Positions 20,745 to 31,415 of a stretch of DNA of 64,000 nucleotides are shown here, one piece after another. The notes under the pieces are model-generated. The model worked only from the letters and a program-made list of their open reading frames with translations, searched no databases and had not been told where the DNA came from. Every line of letters begins with the position of its first letter. Within the stretch, counting starts at the first letter, position 1. A program made the position numbers and the translations under genes. The stretch is from Branchipolynoe longqiensis (taxonomy: Eukaryota; Annelida; Polychaeta; Phyllodocida; Polynoidae), in contig CM059194.1 of NCBI GenBank assembly GCA_030323885.1, positions 7,153,686-7,217,685 on the forward strand, in the 5' to 3' direction.

Positions 20745-21055
20745 CCCCCTCCCTCTCTCTCTCTCCTCCCACTCCCTCTCCCTCCCCATCTTCGCCCCCC
20801 CCCCTTCCTCATCCCCCTCCTCCCTCCCCACCCCCCCCTCCCACATCCTACATCCTCTACCCTTTCGTCCTCCCCCTTTCCCCCTCCCCAACACCTCCAC
20901 CCTCCTCCCACCCCCTCTCCCCACCCTCCTGCTGCCCCCTCCGGCCACCCTCTCCTGCCACCCTCTCCTGCCACCCTCTCCTGCCACCCAAATCTACTCC
21001 CACCCTTCCCTCCACCCTACTCCCACCCTATCCTATCACCCCTCCTCCCACAGGA
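20745..21055. repeat. Polypyrimidine (CCCTCC)n tract
   Basis: Some 300 bp of C/T on the plus strand including three copies of CACCCTCTCCTGC at 20945-20990. Proline/serine-rich open frames here are artefacts. Confidence 0.9.
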
Positions 21056-21177
21056 ACGAGGCTGCGGAAATAACTAATTATGTGAGACCCTGCTGTCTGG
21101 TGGAAGGGTTTTATACTCGGGCGATAATTGATGTAAAGAGGGTGCCACAACGTGGCGCGCGGTGTTTGCAGGTAATG

Positions 21178-21500
21178 ATTGGTTGGTTGTTGGAGGTTTA
21201 CATCCTGGCAGCATCTAAGGTCATATCAGGATGGGTACTGACTTCTGACAGTGCACACTCATGGTGATGTTATAGTACTGCCCCACCGGGAGACCAGGCT
21301 GCTACTACCATGCCCTGATATCCCACTCAGTCACATTATCCTGACACTGAGCCAACCAGCCCTTGTCCTATCCTAATAATGACGAGTGCCTGGCTAGGAA
21401 GCGACAAGTATCAATGTTTAAGTCATTGGTTTGACTCGACCTACGATCTACCAAAACGGGAGATGGACGCTCAACTCATTCGCCCATCCCGTCTGGTCGT
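21178..21500 (-). mobile_element. SINE-B (alternative head), full length
   Basis: The body is the same as SINE-A, but the head reads ACCAGACGGGATGGGCGAAT and CATCTCCCGTTTTGGTAGAT on the minus strand, a different tRNA-like promoter. Confidence 0.87.
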
Positions 21501-21711
21501 GCAGGTAATGGAGCTCATTGCGCAGGATTGATTAATGCCGCCATAGCAGAGGCGCACAATGGTGGGTGATATTGGAGGAGCGCAGCAGTTTCCAAGCTCC
21601 CACCACCGCACACTGCACATTGCACACTGCACCAGGCCCTGCACCGCGACCAGGCGGCGCGAGGCGGGACCGAGCCGCGGCCAGTGCAGGGCGTTCAGGT
21701 CCAACCGGACG

Positions 21712-22045
21712 TGGTCACGGTGCTGGCTGAATCGGTAAGAGCATAGACTTCCCGTGTGGAAGGTCGGCAGTGCGAGTCCCAGCCTGAGTCCAAGCAATGA
21801 CTTATGAAATTGATACTTGTTGCTACCTAGCCTGGTGCTCGGTATTAATAATAGGATAGGACAAGGACTGGTTAGCATGGTATCAGGATAATGCGACTGT
21901 ATAGGAAATTGGGTCATGGTGCCTGTGGCCTGGTCTCCCAGTGAGGCAGCACTATAATATAAAGTCGCCATGTGTGTGCATTGTCACAGGTCGGTTCATG
22001 TCCTGTTATGATCTTAGATGTTGCTAGCACATAAAATAGCACCAA
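21712..22045 (+). mobile_element. SINE-A, full length, head variant A'
   Basis: Head GCTGGCTGAATCGGTAAGAG, box B-like AGTGCGAGTCCC, full body, tail ends AAAATAGCACCAAAC. Confidence 0.88.
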
Positions 22046-22140
22046 ACATACCCTACCCCCTCCCCTACCTGTACCTTCTATGTCTATCGTACTCCTACAT
22101 ATACTCCCTACCTCTACACCCTACTTCTGTCCCCTATCAA

Positions 22141-23372
22141 CAGCTGGCTAGACTAACTCAATCATTGGCACTAAAAATGACTACAATCAGGAAGATGCGG
22201 AGCTTCATAAGCGAAAACACTGCCCTACTGCTGTATAAATCGACAGTTCTACCAATAATAGACTATAATGATATAATTTATGGATTGCTCACAAAGCAGC
22301 AACTGACTAAGCTACAAAGGATCCAAAACCGGGCATTAAGAACAATTTATTGGGGCAAAACACTAAGTGTACAGGAAATGCATGACAAAGCAAACCTAGA
22401 TTACCTAATGGTTAGAAGAGATTCACATCTCCTATCACTTATGTACAGAAGAGCCAGAGATACCCAATATATAGAAAACACAAAAAGGAATACTAGACGG
22501 GCTGATTCCACTCTACTCAAAGTCCCCAAGCCTTCCACAAACAAACTAATTAAAGCACCAATTTACAAAGGCAGCATGATGTGGAACAACCTACCAACCA
22601 GAACCAGGGCAGCGTCATCTTACCTAGAATTTAAAAACTCACTGAGAGAACATCGGATTGGGCAGGCCCTTATGCAGTTGCAGTAAAGTATGTTCCATGG
22701 CGTCACCATACAGTAAGTGGCAGACCACCAAACCCTCAGCCTCGGTTTCTCACCCCCCCCCCCCCCAGCCCCCACTTTTTTATTTGTTGCTGTTCCTCTG
22801 TTATCTCCAGTCAACCATATACGATGACAGAGACAGTCCAGGTAAAAAATGTAAAATTTAAGACCTAAATGCACTGGGATTGGTCCCACTGCTTCACTGG
22901 TCACAGATGGTCCAGTGTACTATTAACAACTCAACCCCAACAACATAATTCATAAACTCACATAACTAGCTTCATTAGAGTTACACTAGAATTGTTCCTA
23001 ACAAACCAACATTTATATACCGCTTGCCTAGCTGCAACTGAACATTAAAACTTACTACAAGTTTACCAACTGAATACAGAAGATAACTTCTGCTTACATT
23101 CTAAATACTATGTAAATACTCACATTGATCTGACTAATATTGATCTAGTTATGTGACACTACTGTACCATATTGTTATGGAACTTTGGGTTTCAGAATTT
23201 CATTGTGTTACATGGTGCAAATTGTCTATTCAACAGGTATTGTACACCTTATTCTATATACCTTTTGTGTAAATAACACTGAATTGACAAATGGCTGGAA
23301 GACCAGTGCTTCGGCACTGACAAAAGACTTATTCAGCGGAATAAACATATTTACCCCCCAAAAAAAAAAATC
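22141..23372 (+). mobile_element. 5'-truncated LINE: RT C-terminus and 3' UTR
   Basis: An open frame to 22686 reads LTQSLALKMTTIRKMRSFI, LYKSTVLPIIDYNDIIYGLL, KLQRIQNRALRTIYWG and MMWNNLPTRTRAASSYLEFK. These are the thumb/C-terminal blocks found after the RT domain in Jockey/CR1-like non-LTR elements (LQN+ALR.I, then WN.LP). The 5' cut lies in or next to a CTACC-rich tract (22060-22140), so the exact start is uncertain. The stop at 22686 is followed by a likely 3' UTR that includes a C run (22754-22767), a hairpin with a C-TTCG-G loop (23304-23319) and an A run at 23361-23370. RT catalytic residues are absent, so the copy is dead on arrival. Confidence 0.7.
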
Positions 23373-23374
23373 CC

Positions 23375-23644
23375 TACTTATGCCCCTATCTATACCACTA
23401 CCTATACCACTACCACTACCTCTACCCTACTCCTACTTCTACTGCTACGCCCTACTGTACTCTACCTATCCCTACACACTACCTGTCTCTCCTACTGCTA
23501 CGCCCTACCTCAACCACCTACCACAACCACCTACCACTACACTGTCTATCTCCCCCCCCCCCACACACACACACATCCCCCCTCCCCACGGCCAAAAACA
23601 ACCACACTGTCTTAAAGAGAGTGGTGTGGGTTTAGTAGCACATC
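23375..23644. repeat. Low-complexity CTACC/CTATACC tract
   Basis: Short words CTACCTATACCACTACC and CCTACTGCTACGCCCTAC are repeated irregularly, followed by a C run and (CA)n at 23550-23580. A similar tract precedes the LINE at 22060. Confidence 0.8.
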
Positions 23645-23970
23645 GGTTGGTTAGTTGTTGGAGTTTTACATCCTAGCTACATCTAAGGTCATAACAGGAC
23701 GGGTACCGACTTGTCACAGTGTGCACTTGTGGTGACTTTATAGTGCTGTTGCACTTGGAAATCACTCCGCCGGTACCATGACCTGAAATCCCGCTCAGTT
23801 ACATTATCCTGTCATTGAGCTAACCAGTCCTTTGCCCTATCCTATTAATGCTCAGCACCAGGCTAGGAACCAACAAGTATCAATTTTATAAGTCATATTG
23901 GTTTGACCAAACTCCTGACCTTCCGCATGCGAGGCCCGCGCTCTACCGAATCGGCCACTGTGCCCGGTAG
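23645..23970 (-). mobile_element. SINE-A, full length
   Basis: Complete on the minus strand, head ends at CCGAATCGGCCACTGTGCCC. Confidence 0.9.
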
Positions 23971-24270
23971 TAGCACATCGGATGTCCGTGGGCGTGCAGG
24001 GAGGTGGGGGGGGGGGGGGGGGGGTACATGTTCCACAAGTTGTTTCTGTACAGAACGGCGACTGCCTGAGAAGGCGTGCTCGCATTGTGAGGACGTTGCA
24101 CCCAAAAGCTCAACGCACGAAGGTGAAGGTCACCGAGAAGGCTATTTATAGCTGCTCACTTTAGTCACGTGATACCACGCGTCAGTACAGTGGCACGTGA
24201 CTCCGGGCGCGTAGGTTAATATAGTACGGCCGTGAATAGAATAAATGATGTTTGATTAGATACATCACGA
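23971..24270. other. Spacer with a long G run
   Basis: A run of about 20 G (24005-24024, one T-free block) next to GTGGGGG words, then CpG-containing unique sequence. G-quadruplex-prone; no gene. Confidence 0.5.
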
Positions 24271-24593
24271 TTAAGGCTGTTTAGTCCGATGAAAACATCA
24301 ATTATCTAGATATTATTCTACATATGTAGCTGAGATACTGCTGCACTTATTATTAATATTAAACATGTGTTGCCACATAGAGGGGAATGCTGAGGCAATT
24401 TAGTAGAAACTGTTACTACAGAAGTCGGTGGTGTCAGAGTTTTGTCATACTTGCCAGAATTAATTTGTCATGTTGGCACTTCAAATATCTCAAAAGTTGG
24501 CCATTTAAAATCAGTTACCTGAAAGTAAAGTAAGGAAGATTCTAACAATCAGCCTAAAATATGACGTAAACTCAAAACCATCACACTGCATGT
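24271..24593 (-). mobile_element. MITE-A, right end cut by a SINE
   Basis: Reverse orientation: TTAAGGCTGTTTAGTCCGAT at 24271, GATACTGCTGCACTTATTA and TCATACTTGCCAGAATTAAT inside, ending at AACCATCACACTGCATGTG where the next SINE tail begins. Confidence 0.75.
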
Positions 24594-24912
24594 GTGTTGT
24601 TTTACATCTTCGCAACATCTAAGGTCATATCAGGACGGGTACCGACTTTTGATAGTGTACACTCATGACGACTTTATAGTGCTGCCCCACAGACCAGGCT
24701 GTGGGCACCATGACCCGATATCTCCCTCAGTCATATTATCCTGACACTGAGCAAACCACTCCTTGCCATATCCTATTAATGCCAAGCGCCAGGCTAGGTA
24801 GCGACAAGTGTCACTTTTATAAGTCATTGCTTTGACTCAGCTGGGATTCACACTCATGACCTTCCACACGGGAAGCCTGCGCCTTACCGATTCAGCCACC
24901 GCGTCCGGTCCC
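24594..24912 (-). mobile_element. SINE-A, full length
   Basis: Minus strand; head at the right (CCTTACCGATTCAGCCACCG). It faces the next SINE head to head across 72 bp. Confidence 0.9.
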
Positions 24913-24984
24913 ACCAGATTGTACTTTTGACGGAAGTTCCTGGGTACTACCGGGTATATTTATATTATCTCTATGATATATAAA

Positions 24985-25303
24985 CCGGGCGCGGTGGCCG
25001 AATCGGTAGAGCGCAGGCCTCCCGTACGGGAGATCGGGAGTTCAGTTCCCGGTCGAGTCAAAACAATGACTTCCAAGATTGATACTTGTCGCTTACTAGC
25101 TTGACATTCGGCATTAATAGTAGGGCAAGGACTGGTTAGGATAATGTGACTGAGTGGGATATCATGTTATGGTGCTGATGGCATGATTTCCCAGTGGGGC
25201 AGCACTATAAAGTCACCATAAGTGCGCACTGTCACAAGTCGGTACCCGTCCTGATATGACCTTAGATGTTGCCAGGACGTAAAACTCCAACAACCAACCA
25301 ACT
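24985..25303 (+). mobile_element. SINE-A, full length, close to consensus
   Basis: Head GGGCGCGGTGGCCGAATCGG, box B GTTCAGTTCC, tail CTCCAACAACCAACCAAC. One of the least diverged copies in the window. Confidence 0.92.
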
Positions 25304-25379
25304 TTATGATATGATTGTAATTGGGTCAACCCGTATTGGCGTTCGGGGCCTTGTACTAGTTGTAGTCATTCCGATAGTG

Positions 25380-25815
25380 GCGCCATCACGAGGCAGGCCC
25401 GCCCTCTGGTGGCAGACTAGCATCCCGGCGTCGCAGCGACTCTTGGTACTGCCTCCTGCCGGCAGAAATCAATACCACCCGCAAGGAGCGCACCCTGAGA
25501 GTAGGTGGAGGGTGGGGGGACTGGGGGGTGCAGACAACACAGCGCGCAGTGCATTCTGGGTTCCAGAGAGAGGCAGTGGTAGAGACTGGTGGGGGTGAGG
25601 TAGGGTGGTGGGGTGGGGAGGGGGGGGGGGTAGACAACACAGGGCGCAGTGCATTCTGGGTTCAAGACAGCAGCAGTGGCAGAGATTGGTGGGGTGGTGG
25701 AGGGGGGGGGGGGGGGGGTGAGTGATAGCGTGGCAGATGTGTTTACCCAGTAAGTGGAGATTGCGTAGCCAGGTAGTCGCTTGTTCGGCGCGTTGACACC
25801 AGGGGGCAGTGTGCA
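25380..25815. repeat. GC-rich block: 100-bp duplication flanked by CTCF-like words
   Basis: GACAACACAG(C/G)GCGCAGTGC plus ATTCTGGGTTC recurs exactly 100 bp apart (25551 and 25651), each followed by GGCAGTGG and G-rich sequence. A CTCF-like word lies on each side: CCCGCCCTCTGGTGGCAG (25398-25415) and ACACCAGGGGGCAGTGTG (25796-25813). The words point in opposite directions. GCATTCTGGG is the reverse of the CCCAGAATGC core bound by ZNF143 in vertebrates. Binding in this organism is unknown. Confidence 0.6.
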
Positions 25816-25914
25816 GGGCACTTCTTTATTATCTCTGAGGCTGATGTCGTCACGTGATTGATGGTTCGTTGTAGCCATGTTAGCATTGTAGTGTCTAGTG
25901 TTGACTGCCCTGAT

Positions 25915-26990
25915 GACCTGACGTCATAACGACATGGTCGCCACACCACTAACATCATGACAACATGGTCGCCACACCACTAACAACATGACAACATGAT
26001 CGCCATGCCACTAACATGACAACATGATGGGCATGCCACTAACAACATGACAACATGGTCGCCATGTCACTGACATGACAACATGATGGGCATGCCACTA
26101 GCATCATGACAACATGGTCGCCACACCACTAACATCATGACAACATGGTCACCATGCCAGTAACATCATGACTACATGATCACCACGCCACTAACATCAT
26201 GACAACACGGTCACCATGCCAGTAACAACATGACAACATGATCGCCATGCCACTAACATGACAACATGATCGGCATGCCACTAGCAACATGACAACATGG
26301 TCGCCATGCTAATAACATTATGACTACATGATCACTATGGCACTAACATCATGACAACACGGTCACGAATCCAGTAACATGACAACATGATCCCATGGTC
26401 GCCACGCCACTAACATCGTGACAACATGGTCACCATGCCAGTAACATCATGACTACATGATCACCATGTCAGTAGCAACATGACAACATGGTCACCATGC
26501 CACTAACATCATGACATGGTCACCATGCCACTAACATCATGACATGGTCACCATGCCACTAACATCATGACATGGTCACCATGCCACTAACATCATGACA
26601 ACATGGTTACCATGCTAGTAACATCATGACTCCATGATCACCATGCCACTAACATCATGACAACATGGTCACCATGTCAGTAGCAACATGACAACATGGT
26701 CACCACGCCACTAACATCATGACATGGTCACCATGCCACTAGCATGACAACATGGTCACCAGGACTAACATCATGACAACATGGTCACCACACCACTAAC
26801 ATCATGACACCACCACCACCACACCACTAACATCACAAGAACATGAGCACCCCACCACTAACAACATGACACAACTACCACACCAGTAACATCACAACAT
26901 GACCACCCCACCACTAACATCACAAGAACATGACCATCCCACACTAACAACATGACCACCCCACCACTAACAACATGACCACCCCACAAC
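25915..26990. repeat. 31-bp minisatellite with 24-bp variants
   Basis: The unit is built from CATGACAACATGGTC, ACCATGCCACTAACAT and single-base variants (ATGATCGCC, CCACACCACTAAC). Units of 24 bp lacking ACAAC occur at 26510-26590. Towards 26900 the units shorten to CATGACCACCCCACCACTAA. Confidence 0.93.
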
Positions 26991-27295
26991 TGCCATCAGT
27001 GCATGACCACCCCACGACTGCCATCAGTGCATGACCACCACACGACTGCCATCAGTCCATGACCACCACACGACTGCCATCAGTCCATGACCACCACACG
27101 ACTGCCATCAGTCCATGACCACCCTACGACTGCCATCAGTCCATGACCACCACACGACTGCCATCAGTCCATGACCACCACACGACTGCCATCAGTGCAT
27201 GACCACCACATGACTGCCATCAGTCCATGACCACCACACGACTGCCATCAGTCCATGACCACCCCACGACTGCCACCAGTGCATGACCTGCCCAC
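26991..27295. repeat. 28-bp minisatellite, about 11 units
   Basis: Uniform units CATGACCACCACACGACTGC + CATCAGTC. It directly adjoins and shares CATGACCACC with the preceding array, so one array probably gave rise to the other. Confidence 0.93.
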
Positions 27296-27404
27296 ACCCA
27301 GCCGGCTGAGTCCGTTCACACGGTGCCTTAGCGATTGGGAGGCACAGATGAGGCCACAGTACTCGAGCCATCATAAGAAAAATCCATAAAAACATAAATA
27401 TGTT

Positions 27405-27500
27405 GCATCACGTGACGTCACTTGACGTCACGTTGCAGCTTTACGCAGCAGTCCGTGATATGAGACGCAGCCGAGCCGCCATGTTTGTTTTTTATTTATT
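27405..27500. promoter_or_regulatory. Tandem CRE motifs, promoter candidate
   Basis: Two perfect CRE words TGACGTCA at 27413-27420 and 27423-27430, exactly one helical turn apart, within CACGTGACGTCACTTGACG, then CGCAGCCGAGCCGCCATG at 27471. The GCCGCCATGTTTG resembles both a Kozak ATG and a YY1 site. No exon is supported downstream. Confidence 0.35.
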
Positions 27501-27534
27501 GTGAATCTATGTTTTTAGTATTCACTACCCAATA

Positions 27535-27788
27535 ACGATGACTTATATAAGGGATACTTGTTGCTTCCTAGTCTGGCGCTCAGCATTAATACGATAGGTC
27601 AAGGACTGGTTAGCTCAGTGTCAGGATAATGTAACTGAGTGGGATATCGGGTAATGGTGTTTGCCACCTGATTTCCCAATGGGGCAGCACTATAAAGTCG
27701 CCATGAGTGTGCACTGTCACAAGTCGGTACCCCTCCTGATATGACCTTAGATATTGCCCGGACGTAAAACGCCAACAACCAACCAACC
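27535..27788 (+). mobile_element. SINE-A, headless
   Basis: Begins GATGACTTATATAAGGGATA and ends CCAACAACCAACCAACC; the tRNA-like head is absent. Confidence 0.87.
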
Positions 27789-28470
27789 ACCTTGGACAAT
27801 AAAGAACCCCAGTGTTGGTTGCTCTGCATTAGCGCGTAAAATAACCAAGCGCATCAGTCGCTTTCAAGTCCTCCGCCATTTTGTCAAGTGTAGGCTTCCA
27901 GCGTCCCATCACAAAGCTAGTGTTGGTGTGCACAGCGTAGCGACATTAGACAGACATCCAATGAGAGTAAGGGGCAGTTCAAAGTTGTCATCATTTCCAC
28001 GGTTGTACAAAGCATACAATGCTTTGTACAACTGTCAGTGTGACAGAAGTGTGTCAGTAATGTACAACTTTTATTGCTTAATAAAATGTTGACCTTTAAT
28101 TTACGCTAATATTGTAAATTAAATCATATGTAAAATGTTGATCTGTACTACTTTATGGGGAAGGGACGTGGTAAAGCATCTGGAAAGTAGTACTTGTACT
28201 CCATTTATAATCGCGAAAATGTCGACAATTCTGGACGGCCCCTCAGGAGCTGGGTCGGCTAGTTCGAAACCGCTCTGTTTATATAATGAAACATTTGCTG
28301 GGCGAGTGATAGGAAGAGCATGTGTATTATCACCATGCAGTTGCTGTTTTGTGTCCTTTTTGTTAGCGGCTTCTTGTAGTACAGCGCACTGTGTTTGGAT
28401 GGGTAAATGTCTCAAGCGTTATATCAGTGTCCGATGGACATCAACTATAATACCGTCCACAAATTTGGAG
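27789..28470. other. Spacer with a short perfect hairpin
   Basis: No gene supported. 28002-28032 is a perfect hairpin: arms GTTGTACAAAGCAT and ATGCTTTGTACAAC around ACA. A plus frame at 28135-28560 has no recognised domain. Confidence 0.45.
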
Positions 28471-28474
28471 CCCA

Positions 28475-28990
28475 ATTTTTCGGAAAGATATTCTAGAGAT
28501 CGAAAAGGTTCAGAGACATGCAACAAAATTAGTTGCAGTTATAAAGGACTTACCCTATGAACAACGGCTTAGAGAATTGAAACTTCCTACAAAAGGAAAA
28601 GAAGTGACATAATTGAAGTATTTAAAATTATGAAAGGTTTTGATAAAAATAGATATGAACCAATTTTTCACCTTGAATAAAAGAGAAGGCAGTCGGGGCC
28701 ATACTCTCAAACTAGTAAAACCCAGAGCCATTTCAAAGTTAAGGCAACACAGTTTCTCAAACAGGATCATAAATATATGGAACAGTCTCCCACAAAATGT
28801 TATTGATACCGAGTCAATAAATTCATTCAAGAACACATTAGAAAATGTATGGGCTGATGATCCAGGGAAATTTGACCCTCTTATTCACCACATGCTACTA
28901 ATTATTCCTTGTGTTGCATATTTACTTGCACTCAAGCAAAAATGAGAGACAAATATGTCTTCAAACTTCCTGTCCACCATTCGCTATTTC
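28475..28990 (+). mobile_element. Decayed LINE, RT C-terminal region
   Basis: Read across frames: ILEIEKVQRHATKLVAVIKD, LPYEQRLRELKLPT, then RSDIIEVFKIMKGFDK after one frameshift (near 28600), and after another (near 28660) RGHTLKLVKPRAISKLRQHS, NRIINIWNSLPQNVID, SINSFKNTLENVW. This LEKVQ..ATK / LPYE.RL..L / DLIEVFKI / FF.R...WN.LP order is the C-terminal half of CR1/RTE-like LINE reverse transcriptases. The upstream RT core is missing, and two frameshifts show it is dead. Confidence 0.85.
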
Positions 28991-29069
28991 GCTATTTCGA
29001 TATGATATATAGTTGTGTAAAACAGAATTTGGTAGGGGCCATTCAAATATTACATAACACATCGGTCGC

Positions 29070-29398
29070 CGAGCGGTGGTGAATCGGTAGAGCGCAGGCC
29101 TCCCTTGCGGGAGATAGGGAGTTCAATTCCTGGTCGAGTCAAACCAATGACTTACAAAATTGATACTTGTCGCTTCCTAGCTTGGTGTTCGGCATTAATA
29201 GGTTAGGGTAAGGACTGGTTGGCTCAGTGCCAGGATAATGTGACTGAGTGGGATATCAGGTCATGGTTCTGGTGGTTTGATTTCCCAGTGGGGTATCACT
29301 ATAAAGTTGCCATGGGTGCGCACTGTCACAAGTCGGTACACGTCCTGATATGACCTCAGATGTTGCCAGGAAGTAAAACTCCAAGAACCGACCAACCA
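29070..29398 (+). mobile_element. SINE-A, full length
   Basis: Head GGTGGTGAATCGGTAGAGCG, box B GTTCAATTCC, tail CCAAGAACCGACCAACC. Confidence 0.9.
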
Positions 29399-29439
29399 GC
29401 CCTGCTGTCACTAGCGAGGCAGTGTGTAGAATATATATA

Positions 29440-29613
29440 CAGTGAAACCTCTCTAAAACCACCCACCTTGGGGCCGACTTTAAGTGGTCCATTTAGGGAG
29501 GTGGTCGGTTTAGGGAGTTAGAATATGGTTACAATGGTATTATTGGGACCCGAATAAAGCGATCGAGGGGAGTGGTCGATCTGTGGCGGTGGTCAGTTAG
29601 AGAGGTTTTACTA
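29440..29613. mobile_element. pogo/Tc1-type MITE, second copy
   Basis: Inverted ends CAGTGAAACCTC and GAGGTTTTACT(A) in a (TA)n context. It shares GGGCCGACTTTAAGTGGTC, GGTTACAATGGTATTATTGG with the copy at 17791. Confidence 0.87.
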
Positions 29614-29821
29614 TATATATATAAGTCAGCAACAGATCGCCAGGTGGCGTGCCGGCATGATATGCCCGTCGGGTCTAAAGTAGCCGCTATCAGCAGCCGT
29701 CCCCTCCCCTATTATCGCCCAAATGCCACAACCCAGACCACCCACAGTTGTGTTTTTGTACTATTAGTAGGAGCAGTCAGTCACACATGAATATAGTAAT
29801 AATGAAAGACATTACGAACCA

Positions 29822-30154
29822 CCGGACGCGGTGACCGAATCGGTAGAGCGCTGGCTTCCCTTGCGGAAGGCCGGTTGTTCGAATCCCGGTCGAGTCACAC
29901 CAATGATTTACTAAATTGATACTTGTCGCTACCTAGCCTGGCGCTCGGCATTACTAGCATTGGGCAAGGACTGGTTAGCACACTATCAGGATAATATGAC
30001 TGAGTGGGAAATTGGGTCATGGTGGCGGTGGTCCGGTCTCCTAATGGTGCAGCACTATAATGTCGCCAGGAGTCCGCACTGTCACAAGTAAGAACCCATC
30101 CTGATATGACCTTAGATGCTGCCAAGATGTAAAACTCCAACAAACAAACAAACA
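29822..30154 (+). mobile_element. SINE-A, full length, head variant A'
   Basis: Head GACGCGGTGACCGAATCGGT with perfect box B GTTCGAATCCC and tail CTCCAACAAACAAACAAAC. Confidence 0.9.
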
Positions 30155-30204
30155 TTACGAGCTATTGGTTCCATGTTTTTAATCATTTTCATTTCATAAT
30201 AGTA

Positions 30205-30305
30205 TATGGGAGTATATGCGTGCTGTCTAGATATGACCTCAGTTGTTGCTAGACTGTAGACCCCAGTCCCCGTGTTGGCTGCGTGCTGTATGTATGGGTA
30301 CCCAT
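30205..30305 (+). repeat. Single unit of the 63-bp repeat
   Basis: GTGCTGTCTAGATATGACCT, TTGTTGCTAGACTGTAGACC, then CCCCGTGTTGGCTGCGTGCT. The rest of the array is at 31146-31415, about 0.85 kb away across retroelement sequence. Confidence 0.8.
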
Positions 30306-30519
30306 TTGTGACCGGCCACTGACATTAAAACCCACTGTACTTGATTGTGTGCATTTTATGACCTCACACCAACAATTTGTTAATGTAAATAATATACGAG
30401 ACCTCTTTACTAATGAAAAGTATGAACAAATTGTTGAATTTCGGTAAACAGAAGGACTGTATCACTTCTTGTAACCGTTGTCACCTGTGTATTTTGGTAC
30501 AAAGTTGACCTATTTCGAC

Positions 30520-30640
30520 AAATGGTAGTCTCTAGAAAAAAGCAGAGCGATAAAATCTCACCTTTCACTGTGCATTCAGTCTTGGCTGCCAACGCGGTAT
30601 AAAAGCACTATCAATCAATCAGGGGGATTTGTGACGTTGT
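30520..30640 (+). mobile_element. (ATCA)n-tailed retroelement end
   Basis: GGCTGCCAACGCGGTATAAA then AGCACTATCAATCAATCAG, the same 3' block as at 12955-13010 and 7480-7545. Confidence 0.5.
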
Positions 30641-30654
30641 GCTCTCCTGCAATT

Positions 30655-30765
30655 TTAAAATGTTGCCCCACTCAGATCTGCTGCTGCTGTCGGAACCAAT
30701 CCCTGATATACCACTCAGTCACATTATTCTGACACAGAGCCAGTCCTTGTCTGATTCTACTAATG
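30655..30765 (-). mobile_element. SINE-A internal fragment
   Basis: Diverged minus-strand body piece: GATATACCACTCAGTCACAT, CTGACACAGAGCCAGTCCTT. Both ends are missing. Confidence 0.55.
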
Positions 30766-30819
30766 CCCTTTAATGACATAAAGATTGATTGATACTGGCG
30801 CTCGGCATTATTAGACTGT

Positions 30820-31146
30820 TCGTTGGTTTTGGAGGTTTATGTCCTGCCAACATCTAAGGTCATATCAGGACAGGTACCAACTTGTTTCAGTGCACTCATG
30901 GTGACTTTATAGTGCTGCCCCACTGGAAAATCAGGCCGCCAGCATCATGACCCGATATCTTGCTCATTAATTATCCTGACACCGAGCTAACCAGTCCTTG
31001 CCCTATCCTATTAATGCAGATCGCCAGGCTAGGAAGCGACAAGTGTCAATTTTATAAGTCATTGGTTTGAGTCGACTGGGAACCAAACTCCCGATCTCCC
31101 TCATGCGAGGACAGCGCTCTACCGATTCGGCCACCGCGCCCGGTGG
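30820..31146 (-). mobile_element. SINE-A, full length
   Basis: Complete on the minus strand with head end GATTCGGCCACCGCGCCCGG; it abuts the 63-bp array. Confidence 0.9.
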
Positions 31147-31415
31147 TTGGCTGCGTACTGTCTAGATATCACCCCAGGTGTTGCTAGACTGTATACCCCA
31201 GGCCCCGGGTTGCCTGCGTGCTGTCTAGATATTACCGCAGTTGTTACTAGACTGTAGACCCCAGTCCCCAGGTTGGTTGCGTGCTGTCTAGATATGACCC
31301 AAATTGTTGCTAGACTGTAGACCCCAGTCCCCGGGTTGGCTGCGTGCTGTCTAGATATGACCTCAGTTGTTGCTAGACTGTAGACCCCAGTCCCCGGGTT
31401 GGCTGCGTGCTGTGT
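31146..31415 (+). repeat. 63-bp tandem repeat, about 4 units
   Basis: Units GGCTGCGTGCTGTCTAGATA + TGACCTCAGTTGTTGCTAGA + CTGTAGACCCCAGTCCCCGG. TCTAGATATGACCTCAGTTGTTGCTAG resembles the SINE-A tail word ATATGACCTTAGATGTTGC, so the array may have grown from a SINE tail. Confidence 0.85.

Noticed and set aside
20477..21267. Pro/Ser-rich frames of up to 198 residues
   Set aside because: They cross a GC-rich block into a polypyrimidine tract and, in one frame, a SINE.
25915..27295. CRISPR-like alternation of repeats and spacers
   Set aside because: Animal DNA; the 'spacers' are variants of the same minisatellite unit.
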